Shown here: positions 30,640 through 43,084 of the stretch, piece by piece
Position numbering within the stretch: position 1 is the stretch's first letter
Layout: the number at the start of each line of letters is the position of its first letter
Assembly: GCF_048564905.1 (NCBI RefSeq)
Contig: NC_133009.1
Span: 5,349,001 to 5,413,000 of the forward strand
Length of the DNA stretch: 64,000 nt
Direction: 5' to 3'
Source of the DNA: Vicugna pacos
Taxonomy: Eukaryota > Chordata > Mammalia > Artiodactyla > Camelidae
Notes under the pieces: model-generated
The model's database searches: none
The model's input: the letters and a program-made list of their open reading frames with translations, nothing else
What the model was told of the DNA's origin: nothing
Translations under genes and position numbers: made by a program

Positions 30640-30970
30640 CCTCTCTTGCAAGCCTGCTGTATTTCACTGCTTCATGGCTTTGCATATGTTGTTCTCATCA
30701 ACTAAGAGGCTTCCTCCTTTACCTGGTATCTAGTCAACTCCTATTCATTCTTCAAAGCCCAGCTCAGGAGTCACCTCCTTGACAGCCTGAATCACTCTGC
30801 AGTCTGAAGCCTGTCTGTTCCATCTATACACTTTTCTCATTGAGTGTCTCCTGATACACAGGGGCTCCGTGTCTGTCTTCTTTTTGGGACTATGGGCTTC
30901 CTGAAGCTGGAGACCACATCATTAGCCTCCGTATTCCCAGGACCTAGCATATAATAGATCTGGAGAACCA
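30640..30970 (+). mobile_element. L2 3' region
   Basis: CAACTCCTATTCATTCTTCA, GGAGTCACCTCCTTGACAGC, GGGCTCCGTGTCTGTCTTC and CCCAGGACCTAGCATATAAT form a sense L2 3' end. Confidence 0.75.
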
Positions 30971-30999
30971 CAGTGGAAGAACTGAACTGGCAGAGAGAA

Positions 31000-31970
31000 C
31001 AGAGTTGATGAAGGAGGTGGAGAAAGAGCCAGGAGCCAGAAGCAGAGAGGATGTCAAGAAGGAAAGAGGTGTCCGGAGGAGCCTACAGGTCAAGATGGTT
31101 CAGGCGTCATTGAATCTGGCAACTGAGAAGCCAATGGTCTCAGTTTTCCTGGGATTCTTCTAGTTCTAGAGTGAAAAGTCCTGGGCAGATGGAGATTGTC
31201 AGTCACTGACCAACACTGGTGACCTTGACCAGGGCAGTTCTGGAGGTGGGGGTAGGTGGAAGCCTGATGTGGGGGCCTGAGGGGTGACGGGAGGGGAAGG
31301 GAGATTGGGGGTACAGGTGACAGCTGAGCTGTTAGGCTGTGCTGAGCTCTCCCGGCCCCCCGACTCCACAGAGAAAGCAAACAAAGCTGGTGTCAGGAAC
31401 ACTGTGGGCATCTGGGGGAATTGTTACAGAAGGGCTCCAAGCCTGCCACCTCTGTCACTCAGGTGGTCCTCCACCACCCCGATCCCCACAGCACCAGCAG
31501 CCTCTCATCCTCTGCGTCTGTGTATTTTGTCCAGGGAGCACGGTGGACCCCGCTTGGACTTGAGGCTGAGCACTCTTCTTTTGAATTGTTATTTTAAAAT
31601 CTTCTTTTAGTTTGTGTATATTGTCCAACTAGTTAGATCCTAAACTTCTTGAAGGCAGGGCTCACGTCCTCCCTCCCTGCCTCCCTCGCCTCCCCCCTCC
31701 TTCCTCCTGTCGGCACTAATTAAGAAGTGCTGTCTATCCAGTGGTCAAGATGTTGGGTACAGGTCCTGCCCCCAGGTATCTCACAGTCTGCTTCAGGTCT
31801 CCGGAACGTGAAGGACTTTGCACCCTGGAGCAGTGGAGGGCTTCAGTGAGTCTGCGAACATGCATACATGCCAATATTGATTCTGTGTGTGTGAGAGAGA
31901 GAGAGACAAGAGATGGAGATCGCACGTTTCAAAAGAGAGAGACTCTACAAATGAACATATTTAAGTGGAG
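31000..31970. other. Mostly unique intergenic stretch
   Basis: Contains a pyrimidine-rich patch at 31660-31705 and a short GAGA run at 31893-31908; no gene seen. Confidence 0.5.
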
Positions 31971-31974
31971 TCAA

Positions 31975-32185
31975 TCTGCTGGATTCAAGCAGTATCTGTG
32001 CGATCTGGCAAATTACTTGCCACTCTGTGGCTTGATTTCCTAATCTGTGAAATGGGGATAATATAGTGTCTTTCCCATAGGGTCATGGTGAGGGTTAAAT
32101 GAAGCATGTTTGTAAATAACTTAGCACAGTGGTTGGAACGTATTAAGAGGACAATTAGTGTTAGCTATTATTCTTAGAGAGAGAG
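31975..32185 (+). mobile_element. MIR
   Basis: GGCAAATTACTTGCCACTCT, GTGAAATGGGGATAATATAG and GGTGAGGGTTAAATGAAGC, ending in TTAGCTATTATT. A GAGA-rich run follows at 32173-32196. Confidence 0.8.
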
Positions 32186-32199
32186 GGAGAGAGAGGAGC

Positions 32200-35100
32200 T
32201 TTTGTGAGACTCTGAAAGGGCTCTGTGATCCAGAAAAGACTAAGAGCCACTGGTCCAGTGGCTGAGACTGACCTGAATGACTGTGTGGCACGCCGTGACA
32301 GGTGCCGAAGAGGCGTTAATCTGAGGGGCAGTCAGGGCACCTTGAACTTTCTCTCTACGTCTCTCAAGTGGCTCAGGATCCTGCTCCAAACAGTGGCTCA
32401 GAAGTAAAGACTTTGAATGGACCACCCCCTGCCACTGAGTAGCGTGTCCAGGTTGAAACAACATGCTGGGAGAGAACAGAAACTCCATCTCTCCCAGTTG
32501 GATGGATTAAAGGGGGAAAAAAAGGTCTTTGCTCCTGATCGCATTAAAAAGCAGTGGCTTCCACAGCAATTAGGCCCCCATAAATTAGAGCCTGCCTCTG
32601 TCAGCCGGCCGGGCACTGGCTCGTCAGCCAGGTGCCAGAGATGCTGCACGCCCTGCCGGAGCTGCCTCACTGCCAAGCGCCTGCTCCATAATTAAACACA
32701 AAACCCCGTCTCCTCAAGGCGCCCGGCTGCCCCTCCTGGGGGACAGGGAGGCAGCAGGCAGGGGCAGGGCCAGGGTGAGGCCGGTGATGGGCCCCTGCTC
32801 GGGGAAAGGGAAACTGGATGGGTGTGCGTTGTGAGTGGCGAGTCCCAGGCCCTCCCATGACCTTGGGAGGAGATTTGGGAAGTCCTCAGGGAAAGGAAGT
32901 GAAAGGGCATGGGGCAAAGGGAGGGACCCCACCTTCTCCCCACCTGGACACCCAGGACCTAGAGCAAACAGGCCACACTGGCTTCCCAGACATTCTGAGT
33001 TGGACTTCAGGAGAGAGGAGGGTTGTGAAGGCTTTGCTCCAGGTTTGTCTGAGAACATCTAAACATCCCACCCACTCACTACACACACATACGCACCACA
33101 CACACACCCCCCATTGGTTCACAATCAAATGGGGGCTCATGGGGATGGGTGCTGGGGCAGGGGGAGGACTCAGGGGAAGAGAAAAGATGGCCCAGAGAGA
33201 CTCTCGAGGCCAGAACTGGAGTAAAGGCTGGGCCAGCGGGCAGGTGCACAGGATGGAAATGTAACAAGATGTGTGTAGGAGAAGTCATTTGACAAGCCTC
33301 TCAGGGCAGAGCTGAGCTCCCCTCATGGTCAAGAACGCGCCAGTGACAAGACGGTGGGGTTAGCTCTACCAAGTGGGGAGCACAGACCGACCGCAAAGGC
33401 AAGAGGGGCAGAGGCTGGCCCAGTGGTCCTTCTCTGCCTGCCCACAAAGCCCTTGGCCTCTCTTCTGAAGCCACTCTGAACAATCCAGGAGGTGTCCTCA
33501 CGTAGAGGTGCCGGGTGATGGGCCTGCCCTAGACACCCTCGTGTCTCCAGCTGACCATGACCGCAGCTAAAGGTGGAGAGGATGCTTCGGGGCTTCTTCT
33601 CACCGCTGCTCCCCAGGCCCAGGTGAGGATGGGGTTGGAGAGAGGAGGCTGGAGAGAAGGCAGCTGTCAGGGGCCTGGGCTGGGGAGCTCCACGCCCCCC
33701 TCCAGAGTTCTCTTGTGTGTCCCCCTCCCCCAACCTGGGCGGCCTGGGCCTGGTTGATGGGCGCTCCAAGGTCCAGCTCGGGCAGCTGGATCCTGATGGA
33801 GAAGGACAGCGTTGCAGAGGAAACATGCAGCACAGGCGGGAAGGCGGGTTCACTGGGACCAGAGACAGGGAGACCCCGAGGCCAGAGCCGCTGACACTGG
33901 GGCCTGGGAGAGATGCGGATGCCATTACATGGACAAGGTGTTTTCCGTTAAACTGGGCAGCTGGACTGCTGGCCAGCGCCCAGCAAGAGCCCAGGGAACT
34001 AACTCTGCTGAGAGTCAGAAGAGAAACCCTGGCCCTGCCCCTCCCTCCATGGTTATCCTGGCTCTAATTGGCCCCAGGCCAACACCGCTACCCCTCCAGC
34101 CTCCCCCAGTCTGGGGAGGGAGGGAGGGGTGAGGACAGCCTTGCAGTGGTGACTCACGGTGCTGGCCTCTGAGGTTGGCACAGCCCGAGAAATGCCCAGG
34201 CAGGCCGTTCCCCTCTCATCCCCTCTCAGAATCCCAGCCCATCAGCCGCCCTGGGCCAGGCTTGGGGCAGGTGCCCAGGGCAGAGGAAAAGCCACCGTCT
34301 CATTTCCACTTCAGCCTGGAGGAGCCAGTTCCTGAGCCCAGCCTATCCTGCCAGGACCAGCAGGGAGCCCTTTGTCACCACATCTTGTGAACCCAGCCGG
34401 GGGACCCTTGTTCCCTGGAATCATAGCTCATTTTCCTGGGGGTTCCTCCCAGGCCAGCTTCCCCTTTTCCTGGAGCCTGGGAGCGGCTGGGGCTCCAGAG
34501 CAGCCAGGTGTGGCCTGAGGGATGGGAGTGGGTCCAGGGAGAGGGGAGAGGTCAGGAAGCAGAAGCCATCTGGACAGGCCCACAGTTGGGGGCACGTCTG
34601 CAGAGGGAGGAAGTAGAGGGTTACACTCACAGTCCCTTTTTCTCTGGGCTGAGCCCCTGACCAGAATGGTGTGGGTTACCAGGGCCTCCCAGGGACACGC
34701 CCTATCTGAGTGATGGGGCAGATCCCAGGACTGCTCGGCTCGGATATACCTGAATGATCAGCTAGGCCTGGGCCCCTCCAGGCGAATGAATAAGCAGGTC
34801 CAATCAAAATACGTCCGATTGTCAGGTACTACCAGGTGAGTGCGCGCCTGAGTGGCTACGCAGCGCAGGTAAGTCTCCCTGAGTGAGCAGGTGTGACCAA
34901 GTACGAGGCCTGAATACACACAGCCACCCCAGATCAGACCTGAGTGCCAGACGACCTGGCAGGAAAGACCTCTTCCAGCAGAGCAGCTACTCCGGGTGAC
35001 AGCCCGGCCTCACAGGTTGGTACCTGGCGGTGCCTGGCGTAGCCAGGGGAAGGGACTGTGAGCAGTCTGGCCCCCTAGGCCTGTTGTTTGCCCCAGGGAG

Positions 35101-35740
35101 TTTGCCCCTGGTCCCTTGGGGGCATTAATACCACTCAGGATTTCTTCCCCAGGATTCCAGCCATTTATGGACTGATGACTACGCTCTTAGCTAAACAGCC
35201 GGTGACTGAAGCTGATCCAATATTTACTCCTGGAGAGAGGGCAAAGGGGCAGGTGCCACCCCAGGCAGCCTGAAGCTGCAGCTGGCTGGGTTCTGGCGGA
35301 GGGGAGGGGAGCGGAAGGGACGATGTGCCCTCTCTTCTTGGGTACCAGAGCGTTTCTCAGACCTCAGGTGCCCCTCCACGCAACCATCTCCCTCCTCTAC
35401 TTGGCATGGGCCTGGAGGGACTAGAAGGGGACTTTGTCCCCAGGGAACTGTCCCCGAGAGGGGTGAAAGTCAAATAGGTGAGGGACCTCACCCAGGAGCT
35501 GTCAGAAAACTCTCCCTCGTGATAAGAAGGCCCCCAGGTCCTGCCCAGGCCAGGCGCCCAGGGCAAGGCGGCCTCTCTGCAGGAAGCAGCTAGCCTGCTT
35601 TTCCCTGAATGGGGACAGGGAGGAGGAAAGTGGGGGGCTGGGGTGAGACCCCACTGAAGAATGAGAGCAGGTGGCCCCTGAGCAACAGGGCTGGCGGCTG
35701 CTGCCCCAGAAAGGAGTCAGATGCACGAAGGCTCTGTAAG
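32200..35740. other. Unique intergenic stretch
   Basis: No repeat or coding exon recognised in 3.5 kb, other than a short CACACA patch at 33084-33110. The sequence is GC-rich with scattered unspliced frames that have no codon-use or protein similarity support. It could hold regulatory elements. Confidence 0.5.
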
Positions 35741-35754
35741 AATCCAGAAACCTG

Positions 35755-35905
35755 ATGGGGAGGGTGGAACTCAGTGGTAGACGGCATGCTTAGCACACAT
35801 AAGGTCCTGGGTTCAACCCCCAGTACCTCCATTAAATAGCAGTAAACAAACAAACAAACCAATGACCCCCCGCCATCCCCCCACAAAACAAAAACAACAA
35901 AAGGC
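35755..35905 (+). mobile_element. Camelid tRNA-Ala SINE
   Basis: The tRNA-Ala-like head with GGGTTCAACCCCCAGTACC is followed by an unusual tail of CAAA repeats and a C-rich stretch. Target duplications ATCCAGAAACYTG lie at 35742-35754 and 35906-35918. The A box carries changes (GGTAGACGG), so pol III activity is doubtful. Confidence 0.9.
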
Positions 35906-36164
35906 ATCCAGAAACTTGCTAATTCCCCCACATTAGGCATCAGTATTCTCTTTGGCGTGATTCAGTTAAACCTTGAAACCCAGTGTGCCCTGCCAGGTTC
36001 TTTAAGGGCGAGGCAGCTGGGAAATCTCCCTCGCCAGCCAGGCCTGGAGTGAGTTTAGGTTGCTTCAAAGAAGGGCAGTGGGGGGTGGGGAAGGGGTGGG
36101 GGCTTGCAGAAGAAAGAGAAAATATAGGGGCGGGGTGGAGGGAGGGGGGTGGTGGCAGCCAATG

Positions 36165-36385
36165 TGTTTTCCTGATGAAGATTTACTTTACTGGGTGTCT
36201 GCTTCAAGTCAGGCACCTTATACAGATATGGTTAATCCTCATGATAACATGAAGTAGCCACTGCTGTCCATTTCACAGATGAGGAAACTGAGGCTTACGA
36301 GATGTCAAATGAATTTCCCAGTCCCCTAGTGAGAGGCAAAGGTGAATACAAATCCAGGTTTGAATCCAGAGCAGCTGTGCTTTCT
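36165..36385 (-). mobile_element. MIR
   Basis: CAGGCACCTTATACAGATAT, CCATTTCACAGATGAGGAAA and CAAATCCAGGTTTGAATCC. Confidence 0.75.
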
Positions 36386-36574
36386 GCAAAGCCTGGATGC
36401 TCAAGCCAGGCTCCAGGCCCCCTCCAGCCATCACAGCCCAGCACAGGGCAGGTAGGCCGGGGGGAAGGAGTGTCTGTCACAACCTCAGAGTGCCCACACT
36501 CAGACGCAGTGATCCTGGCCGTCCCCAGAGACTGCACATCAGAGGCAGCACCACTCAAGAGAAGAGCACAGCTT

Positions 36575-36765
36575 CTGGCCTCAGAAAAATCTGGATTCAG
36601 ATACCACTCACTAGCCTGTGTGAGCTTGGGCCAGGAGTTTAACTTCTCTGAGCCTAAATTTGCTAAATCCATACAGAGGACCTAATCACGCCTGCCTCAT
36701 AACATTATTTGAGAACTAAATGAGGGCATCTAGCACATAGTAGGTGCTTAATAAATCGTAGTCCC
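36575..36765 (+). mobile_element. MIR
   Basis: GTGTGAGCTTGGGCCAGGAG, TTAACTTCTCTGAGCC and GCACATAGTAGGTGCTTAAT with AAATCGTAG. Confidence 0.75.
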
Positions 36766-36774
36766 TGGCAGGGC

Positions 36775-36970
36775 TGGCCTCATGGGCACGTGACCATGAG
36801 TTGTCGCACAGGGCCCTGTGCTCAGAAGGGCCCCACACTCAGAAGGCTCCACTCTTGGTCTAACGCTTTATTGTTGCCTTCTTGAAATTGTTAAATGCTT
36901 TTTGAACAAGGGGCCCAGTATTTTCATGTTGTGTTGGGTCCCCAGAATTATCTAGCCAATCCCGCTAATT
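36775..36970. mobile_element. Unnamed old interspersed repeat
   Basis: CAGGGCCCTGTGCTCAGAAG through CTTGAAATTGTTAAATGC to GGGTCCCCAGAATTATCTAG is a pattern I recognise as recurrent in mammalian genomes but cannot assign to a family. Confidence 0.4.
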
Positions 36971-37814
36971 GGTCTGGGTTCAGTTCCCTGAATCGCACAC
37001 TCTAGAACAAGCTGCCATTTCATCATTTCATGCTTTTCTAGGCCCAGGATAAGTTTCTCTGCCCACCCTCCCTGCCCCTTGCTGTTGCTCATGAGAAATC
37101 AGAGAAAGCAGAACCACGTCTCACTTTGGCCTCCAGCACCTCCAGGGGGCAGGAGAAGGTCTCCCACCCCTTGATCTGGGGAGCACCGTGAGCCCGGGCT
37201 CCGGGCGGTCAGCGCCGTCTCCCTGATGCCAGCAGCCCCCGCCCCCCAATTGGGATTAAAGCTCTGAGAGTTCGGCAGCTTGCAATTCCCCTGGTCCCCT
37301 TCTTCCACTGGGTCCCCGGGTGTCATGGCCCCCTCTCCACTCCTGGAGTAAGTGTTGCAGGCCAGGACAGAGACTGAGATCTGAGCAGTAAGGCTGGAAA
37401 TGATGGCCAGGGCAGGCAGGTCCCAGCACTGGAACCCGAGGCGGAGCCAGAGGCCACCCCCCCCTCAGTGCCGGCTGTTCTGCTCCGAGGCGTCTGACCT
37501 CCACTGCCATCTGCCCCTTAGCTGTTTTTAGACTCCAGTTCCCAGGGGCCCAGCCGTTTGCTAAACTGGCAGTCTGGGCCCACCTACTGAACCCTGAGAA
37601 GCACCCTGCAGGGGAAGGGAAACTGATAGGCTGGGAGGCTGTCTGTCTTCTCTCGTCTGCTCTCAAAAGAAGACTTACCCCATTTCTAGGTCTAAGAGCC
37701 TTTTACAAGGATGCTGGAGTTGGGTGAGGGAGGATGAGGGAGAAGACAGTGGAAGGGGAGTCTGGGGTGCAGTTGCAGGGCCAGGGAGAGGAGTCATAAG
37801 CCCAACCAAAGTCC

Positions 37815-37945
37815 GTGAAATATCAGAGCCAGAAGGAACTTTTGAGAAACTGAGGTCAGAGAGGGAAAGTAAGTCACCCAAAGTCACACAGCCAGGACTG
37901 GAACCTGGGTGTCCTAATGCCCAGCCCAGGGATCTTTCCATCATA
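37815..37945 (-). mobile_element. MIR
   Basis: GAGAAACTGAGGTCAGAGAG, then CAAAGTCACACAGCCAGGAC and GGAACCTGGGTGTCC. Confidence 0.65.
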
Positions 37946-38017
37946 TCATTTGATTCAGGATCAGAGACAAACTGGGGTGGTCAGGGAAAGAGACAGCCTG
38001 CCCTTCCTCCTGCTTCT

Positions 38018-38018
<1 letters not shown>

Positions 38019-38052
<34 letters not shown>
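38019..38052. repeat. (CA)n microsatellite
   Basis: About 16 uninterrupted CA units. Confidence 0.95.
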
Positions 38053-38053
<1 letters not shown>

Positions 38054-38329
38054 TATTTCCTTCTGGAAACTGATAAAGGGAGGTGCTGGACACTGGTCAG
38101 GTAGAAGGGGAATTAGGGTAGGGAACCATATGCCCTCTGACCCTACCATCGGCATGGCCTCTGAAATCTGAGGCTCTTGGGATGGCATGATGTGCTGAGC
38201 TTCTGCCAGAACCCTTCTCCCAGTGGCTGATCTGACATGGCTGTTACCTTTCTGAGTTCTCAGGCTGAGATCTTGAGGCCTCCTCATGGGAAGGAGGAAC
38301 TTGGGAAGTTTCCCACGCAGTGTGGTTTT

Positions 38330-38570
38330 AAAGATAATAGCATTAATTGCTAATATTTATTAAGTACTTTCCATACGCCACCACTGTTCTACCAGCTTTT
38401 CATGTATCAATTCATCTAATACTTACACAGTCCTATGGAGATAGACGCTATCATTGTTCCTATTTTAAAGTTGAAGAAATTGAAACACAGAGAGGTTAAG
38501 TACCTTGCCCAGGGTCACACAGGTAGTAAACATTAGAATTGGGATTTGAACCTAGGCAACCTGGGAGTGG
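38330..38570 (-). mobile_element. MIR, near full length
   Basis: TAATATTTATTAAGTACTTT, CATCTAATACTTACACAGTC and GCCCAGGGTCACACAGGTAG. One of the best preserved MIRs here. Confidence 0.85.
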
Positions 38571-38870
38571 GTAGCGTGTGCTCCTCCATCACTCCCCAGA
38601 TTAGTGCTACCCTTGGGTTCCTGGTTCACCGCTCTTGACAATGTAACGCCTGCTTGATCCCCATCCAGTAGGGTTTTAGTTGGAAAAGCTATGTATATTT
38701 CTACTTACATAAACATATACTCTCTGATTCAGCTCCCCTCTCCTCCCACCTACACCTGAGTACCAGGCACTGTTGCTCAATCAGGAGGTAAATCTAAAGT
38801 TGGAACGGCCTATTTCTCTTTCCAGAGCTCCTCTGTCCTGGTCCTCAGGACACCCCCTGAGTGGCCTATG

Positions 38871-38884
38871 CTGCCACCTGCTGG
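38871..38884 (-). promoter_or_regulatory. CTCF consensus match, reverse
   Basis: CTGCCACCTGCTGG is the reverse complement of a perfect CCASYAGRKGGCRS core. It faces the forward site in CDK18 across the CDK18 promoter. Confidence 0.6.
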
Positions 38885-38984
38885 CCACAGAGGGTTAAGA
38901 CAGGCCCTGTGGGTGTCTCAGGATCATCATCTCTCAGGGCTTTGTGACTATCTAAATGCTGTTGATTCCCAAGTGTATATATAT

Positions 38985-39175
38985 TTTGTTAATCTAGATT
39001 TTTCCAGATTTATTGAGCTGTAACTGACATATAACATTGTGTAAGTTTAAGGCGTAAGGCACACAATGTGATTTGATATACACATATATTGTGAGATGAT
39101 TACCACAGTACATTTAGTTAACACACCCATCACCTCACACAGTTAACTTTTTTTTTTTTTGGTGGTGAGAACCCT
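38985..39175 (-). mobile_element. L1 fragment (old, L1M-like)
   Basis: ATTGAGCTGTAACTGACATA and the following blocks to the T-run at 39150-39161 match the reverse complement of the 3' region of older mammalian L1s. No clear target duplication. Confidence 0.75.
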
Positions 39176-39827
39176 CTCTGTCCAAATCTGTCTTTTCTGG
39201 GATCCAGGTCTGTGTATCCTGATGCATATGGCTCTTAACTCCCCTAAGTTCAGAGCTGCAGCTAGAACTCAGGAGTCTCGTCTGCTGACTCGGTTCTCAA
39301 GTCACAGCATCACACTGCTTCTCCAACACTGCAGCAGAAAACATGGGCAAAATGAGGGCCTGGAGAAGGACAAGATAAAGCTCACATGATGGCTGGTGCC
39401 AGAGTCAGGACTCAGACCCCCATCAGAGCAGCAGCAGTATCAGTGGGCTGTCTGGAGCATGCCGGGTCACTGCTGGGAGTTTGGAGAAGGGAACAGGCTT
39501 CTAAAACATACAGGTCAGGAAGTGCAAGGCAAGCTAAAGGGCTGGTGAGCCATCTGGGGTGCCCAGACAAAGGCTTTATGGCTGAAGAGAGGTGGGAAGA
39601 GGGTGGATGTTGGGACTCCCTGCACCACACTCAGGAGACGGTGAGAATGAGGGTCCATGAGGAGAGGAGAACAGAGGGCTGGGGGTGGGCTCCTGGGTCT
39701 TGGTGTCACTGAGGGATCGGAAGGAGAAATAGATAGAACAATGGACAAAGAAAGAGCAGTCAGATGGAGGAGTTGAAGCCTTGATGCTGTAGAGACAGAC
39801 TCTTACATCTTAGAGCAAGGGCAGGGA

Positions 39828-40150
39828 TGTCAAGGCCCAGACACTTGTTTTTGTACTGCCTGCAAGCTAAGAATGTTTTGTTTTGTTTACATTTTTAAAG
39901 AGTTGAAAGAATTCAAAAGAAGAATAAGACTTCATGACACCTGAAAATCACATGAAATTCAAACCTCAGTGTCTATAGATGAGGTTTTCTTGGAACACTG
40001 CCATGCATCGTTCACTTATGCGTCATCTGTGGCTGCTTCCTGCCACGACAGCAGAATGGGTTACGACAGAGACCATACGGCCCATGAGGCTTCAAATATT
40101 TACTCCCTGGCCCTTTACAGAAAAGTCTGTGGACACTTACCTTAGAGGAA
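39828..40150 (+). mobile_element. hAT-like nonautonomous element
   Basis: GAGGTTTTCTTGGAACACTG, GACAGAGACCATACGGCCC and CTGGCCCTTTACAGAAAAG correspond to the same repeat as at 19250 in the opposite orientation. The left part is AT-rich and diverged. Confidence 0.6.
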
Positions 40151-40409
40151 AAGGGGCCCTAGGCCACAGGATCCGCCTCCATGTTGGAGGGGAAGCTGCC
40201 TGGGGGAAGTTGAGGCTGCAGACAGAGGGGCGACCAAGGAGCATAAGGAGGCGGTGGGCTCTTAGGAGGACTTTGCAGAGCCAGCTGCCCCGATTACCCC
40301 AGGACAAAACCTACATCTTCCCAGCCCCTAGCCAGCTCCTCCCCAGGGGAGGTTCTTAGAGGGTCCCAGACCTCCCCATGTACCCTCTAGCCCGAGAATC
40401 CCAGCTCCA

Positions 40410-40575
40410 CTGTGATGAATGGTGTGGGCTTGTGCAATTCCATAACCTCTAAGCTTTAGGACCTCCATCTGTAAGATGAGGATGATGAGGCAGGTCTTGA
40501 AGGGCTGTTGAGAATTCTATAAGACAAGTTTCCTAGCACGGTGCGCAGTGGCTCTCTGTAGCTGTTAAGAGTAGA
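40410..40575 (+). mobile_element. MIR
   Basis: GGACCTCCATCTGTAAGATG then AGGATGATGAGGCAGG and GGGCTGTTGAGAATTCTATA. Confidence 0.6.
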
Positions 40576-40626
40576 CAGCTCTGCCTGCAGCTGTACTGCA
40601 GAAGTGGGTGCACCTCCTAACTGTGT

Positions 40627-40640
40627 CCACTAGAGGGCAG
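40627..40640 (+). promoter_or_regulatory. CTCF consensus match, forward
   Basis: CCACTAGAGGGCAG fits CCASYAGRKGGCRS exactly and points away from the site 1.7 kb to the left. Confidence 0.6.
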
Positions 40641-40959
40641 GAAGGCTCTGCTGGCGTCCAGGAGGGTGTCAGATGGGGTTGGTCTGCAGGTTTCCTGCCT
40701 GGGAAGAGAGGGGCCCGCCCTGCTGTTTACAACCCTGGCCTTTGATCTGCTCCTGTTCTCCCCACAGCCTGCTGAGGGCCAGACTGGTGCAGAGCTTCTA
40801 GCTGGGGGCAGGCCAGGCTTCCTTCTAGCCCCTTCTATGTCCCCCAGAGGCAGGTCAGACTAAGGCCAGGTCACCGGGTGAACACCCCTTCTCCAGTCTA
40901 TTGTACGTCACCTCAGGTCATCCTCCAATGACCTTGGATGCAGACAGAGCCTTGGAATA

Positions 40960-41075
40960 ATGCCCCGCATCCCAGTGAGGGAACAGACGCTCAGAGAGGT
41001 TAAGTGACTTGCCCGAGTTCCCACAGCTGGTCAGCAGGCTGGCTGAGATTATAGCCCGTGTTGTATCTTCTGGTG
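40960..41075 (-). mobile_element. MIR fragment
   Basis: CGCTCAGAGAGGTTAAGTGA then CTTGCCCGAGTTCCCACAGC, the antisense core. Confidence 0.6.
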
Positions 41076-41479
41076 CCAGGAGTGGCTCTCTCCCGGTCAG
41101 CAGGCTGTCCTTAGCGACCACACTCTCTCTGAGGCTCCACCTTCTGCAGCTTCTTCCTGTATCCCCGCCCCTGCCCTTCAGGCTCCTGAAACACCAAACC
41201 ACACCTCCACCTGACAGCACTCGGAATGTTCCAAGTGCTTCCACAAACAGAACTCATTTCTACCCAGACTCGGCTCTCCCAGGGGATCTGAGGGCAGCAG
41301 TGACTGTTCAGTCCAGGGGCTTTGATGCATTTGGGAACAGAATGGCAGACAGGCATATACACACTTAGATGTGTGTCTTGGCTGCAGACAGTGACAGAGA
41401 GGTTGCAGGGCAGAACCAGTCAGGGAGAGCTGCTGGGAGGGTGGCCTTTGGGAAGCTACAGGAAAAAGTGAAGAGGCAG

Positions 41480-41900
41480 GAGTGCTCATGGTCTTTCAGG
41501 GTAAGCACTGAACGAGACGGGGTGTGTGACATACAGCGGTGTGGAGGGCAAAGTGGAGGCCCATCAAGTTAGAGGAAGCTGCTTCACAAGGAGCCTTGAA
41601 TGCCAGGCTCAGGGAGGTGGATTTGGTCACGTGGGCAATGGGGAGCCATAGAAGGCTTTTGAGGGAGGGTATGGTAAGAAGCAACTGTGTTTCAGGACGG
41701 CTGATATGAAAGTGATAAGGAGACTGGGTGCCTGGGGAAGGAGGCAAAGGAGGGTGTTTCTATGGTCCAGGCTTAGGGTGACTGTAGACATAGTGGAGAG
41801 GGCCTGGGTTCCAGAACAGCTGGATGTGATGTGGGAGGATGAAGGAGAAGGACCAGCCCAAGATGGGAGTAACCAGAGAGCCAAGGTGTGTATGTGTGAG
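41480..41900 (-). mobile_element. Probable L2 fragment
   Basis: GGAGCCATAGAAGGCTTTTG and GTTTCTATGGTCCAGGCTTA parallel the antisense L2 region that reads as GGAAGCCATTGGAGGGTTTTG-like sequence in other copies. No clean ends. Confidence 0.5.
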
Positions 41901-42239
41901 GAGGGTGTGGGTAGGGAAAGGATGTTTAATTCTTTTTCTGTAAGGACGAATTCAAGGACGTCAAGTAGACATGCCCTGTGAGAGGGAGCACGGAGGGCAG
42001 GGGAGCAGCTGGCGAGAGGCTGAGGCAGGGGGGCAGGGAGAGGCCCGGGGAAGAGTGTGTGCCGGGGCTGTCCCCTGTCCCAGCCCAGAGACTCCTGATG
42101 GAGCACATGACACCCCTCTAGAAACCATGATTGGGGGGGAGGACATTGTCTTAAGTCAGGTCAGTCAGAGGATTACAACACTTCTGATGGACGTGATGGG
42201 CAAAGAAGCTCTTTCCATCAGTATATGAACAAGGAGGCA

Positions 42240-43080
42240 GGTTCTAGGTCCCCAAGGGGAGCCAGCCTTTTAGGCTGAGGAAGACAGAGGCAGGGATGGA
42301 AAGAAACATACCCCTTGGTGACATCCCTGAGTTGCTCCATCAATCCCTGCCTGAACCAGTGGTGGATAAATAACTCTCCTTTGGTCTTTAAGCCTGTTAG
42401 GTCGAGGTTTCTGTTTCCTGCAAATGGAAGATTCCTAACTGACGCCGAGGCAGGAGGATGACCTGGAGAATGTTGTTTTTTTGGTAATTGAAGGAGGAGA
42501 AGGTTTCAAAATGGAGAAGTGAATAGTATCAAATGCTGAGAGTGTCGGGTCAGAGATGTTTTATGGAGCAAAAATTGTGTGACAGAAGAGGAAACAGCAG
42601 ATCAGAGAGGTTCCCATAGTCAGACGCACACCTAGGACTCGGGATTCACAGTCAGATTCGTTGTCCATGAGGGAAAGGGGAAATACGTCTTGGAGAGCTA
42701 TTCCTGGGGGTCTTCCTCACCCATGGCTTTGGTGTAGTACCCCCAGCTCCCACTCAACTCCTTTCCAGAAAGTTCTGGAGGTTTAATGGCCATCTCCCTG
42801 CCTTCATGCCAAACCTCCACTCATCTAACTTCTACCTCAGACAAGAAAATATCTCATATTTTTAAAAACTCTCTTTCAACAAAGAGAGACCACATGGCTC
42901 CTAACTCAACAGCCCTAACACTGGGACAGTTCTTCTTAGAGTCTAACTCAATTCTTCTCAGTTGAGAAGGACCTGTCAGCCCTCCCCTGACCAGGGCTTG
43001 TTGGTGGGCCCGTGGGGCATCTGAAGGTGACTCACTGGGTAGGGGAGCAGGGAGGGAGGCGGGGAGGGGTGTCCCTGACA
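42240..43080. other. Intergenic stretch without gene
   Basis: Only the weak MIR core at 42580-42665 is recognised. Confidence 0.5.
42580..42665 (-). mobile_element. MIR fragment
   Basis: GATCAGAGAGGTTCCCATAG then CACACCTAGGACTCGGGATT. Confidence 0.45.
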
Positions 43081-43084
43081 CACC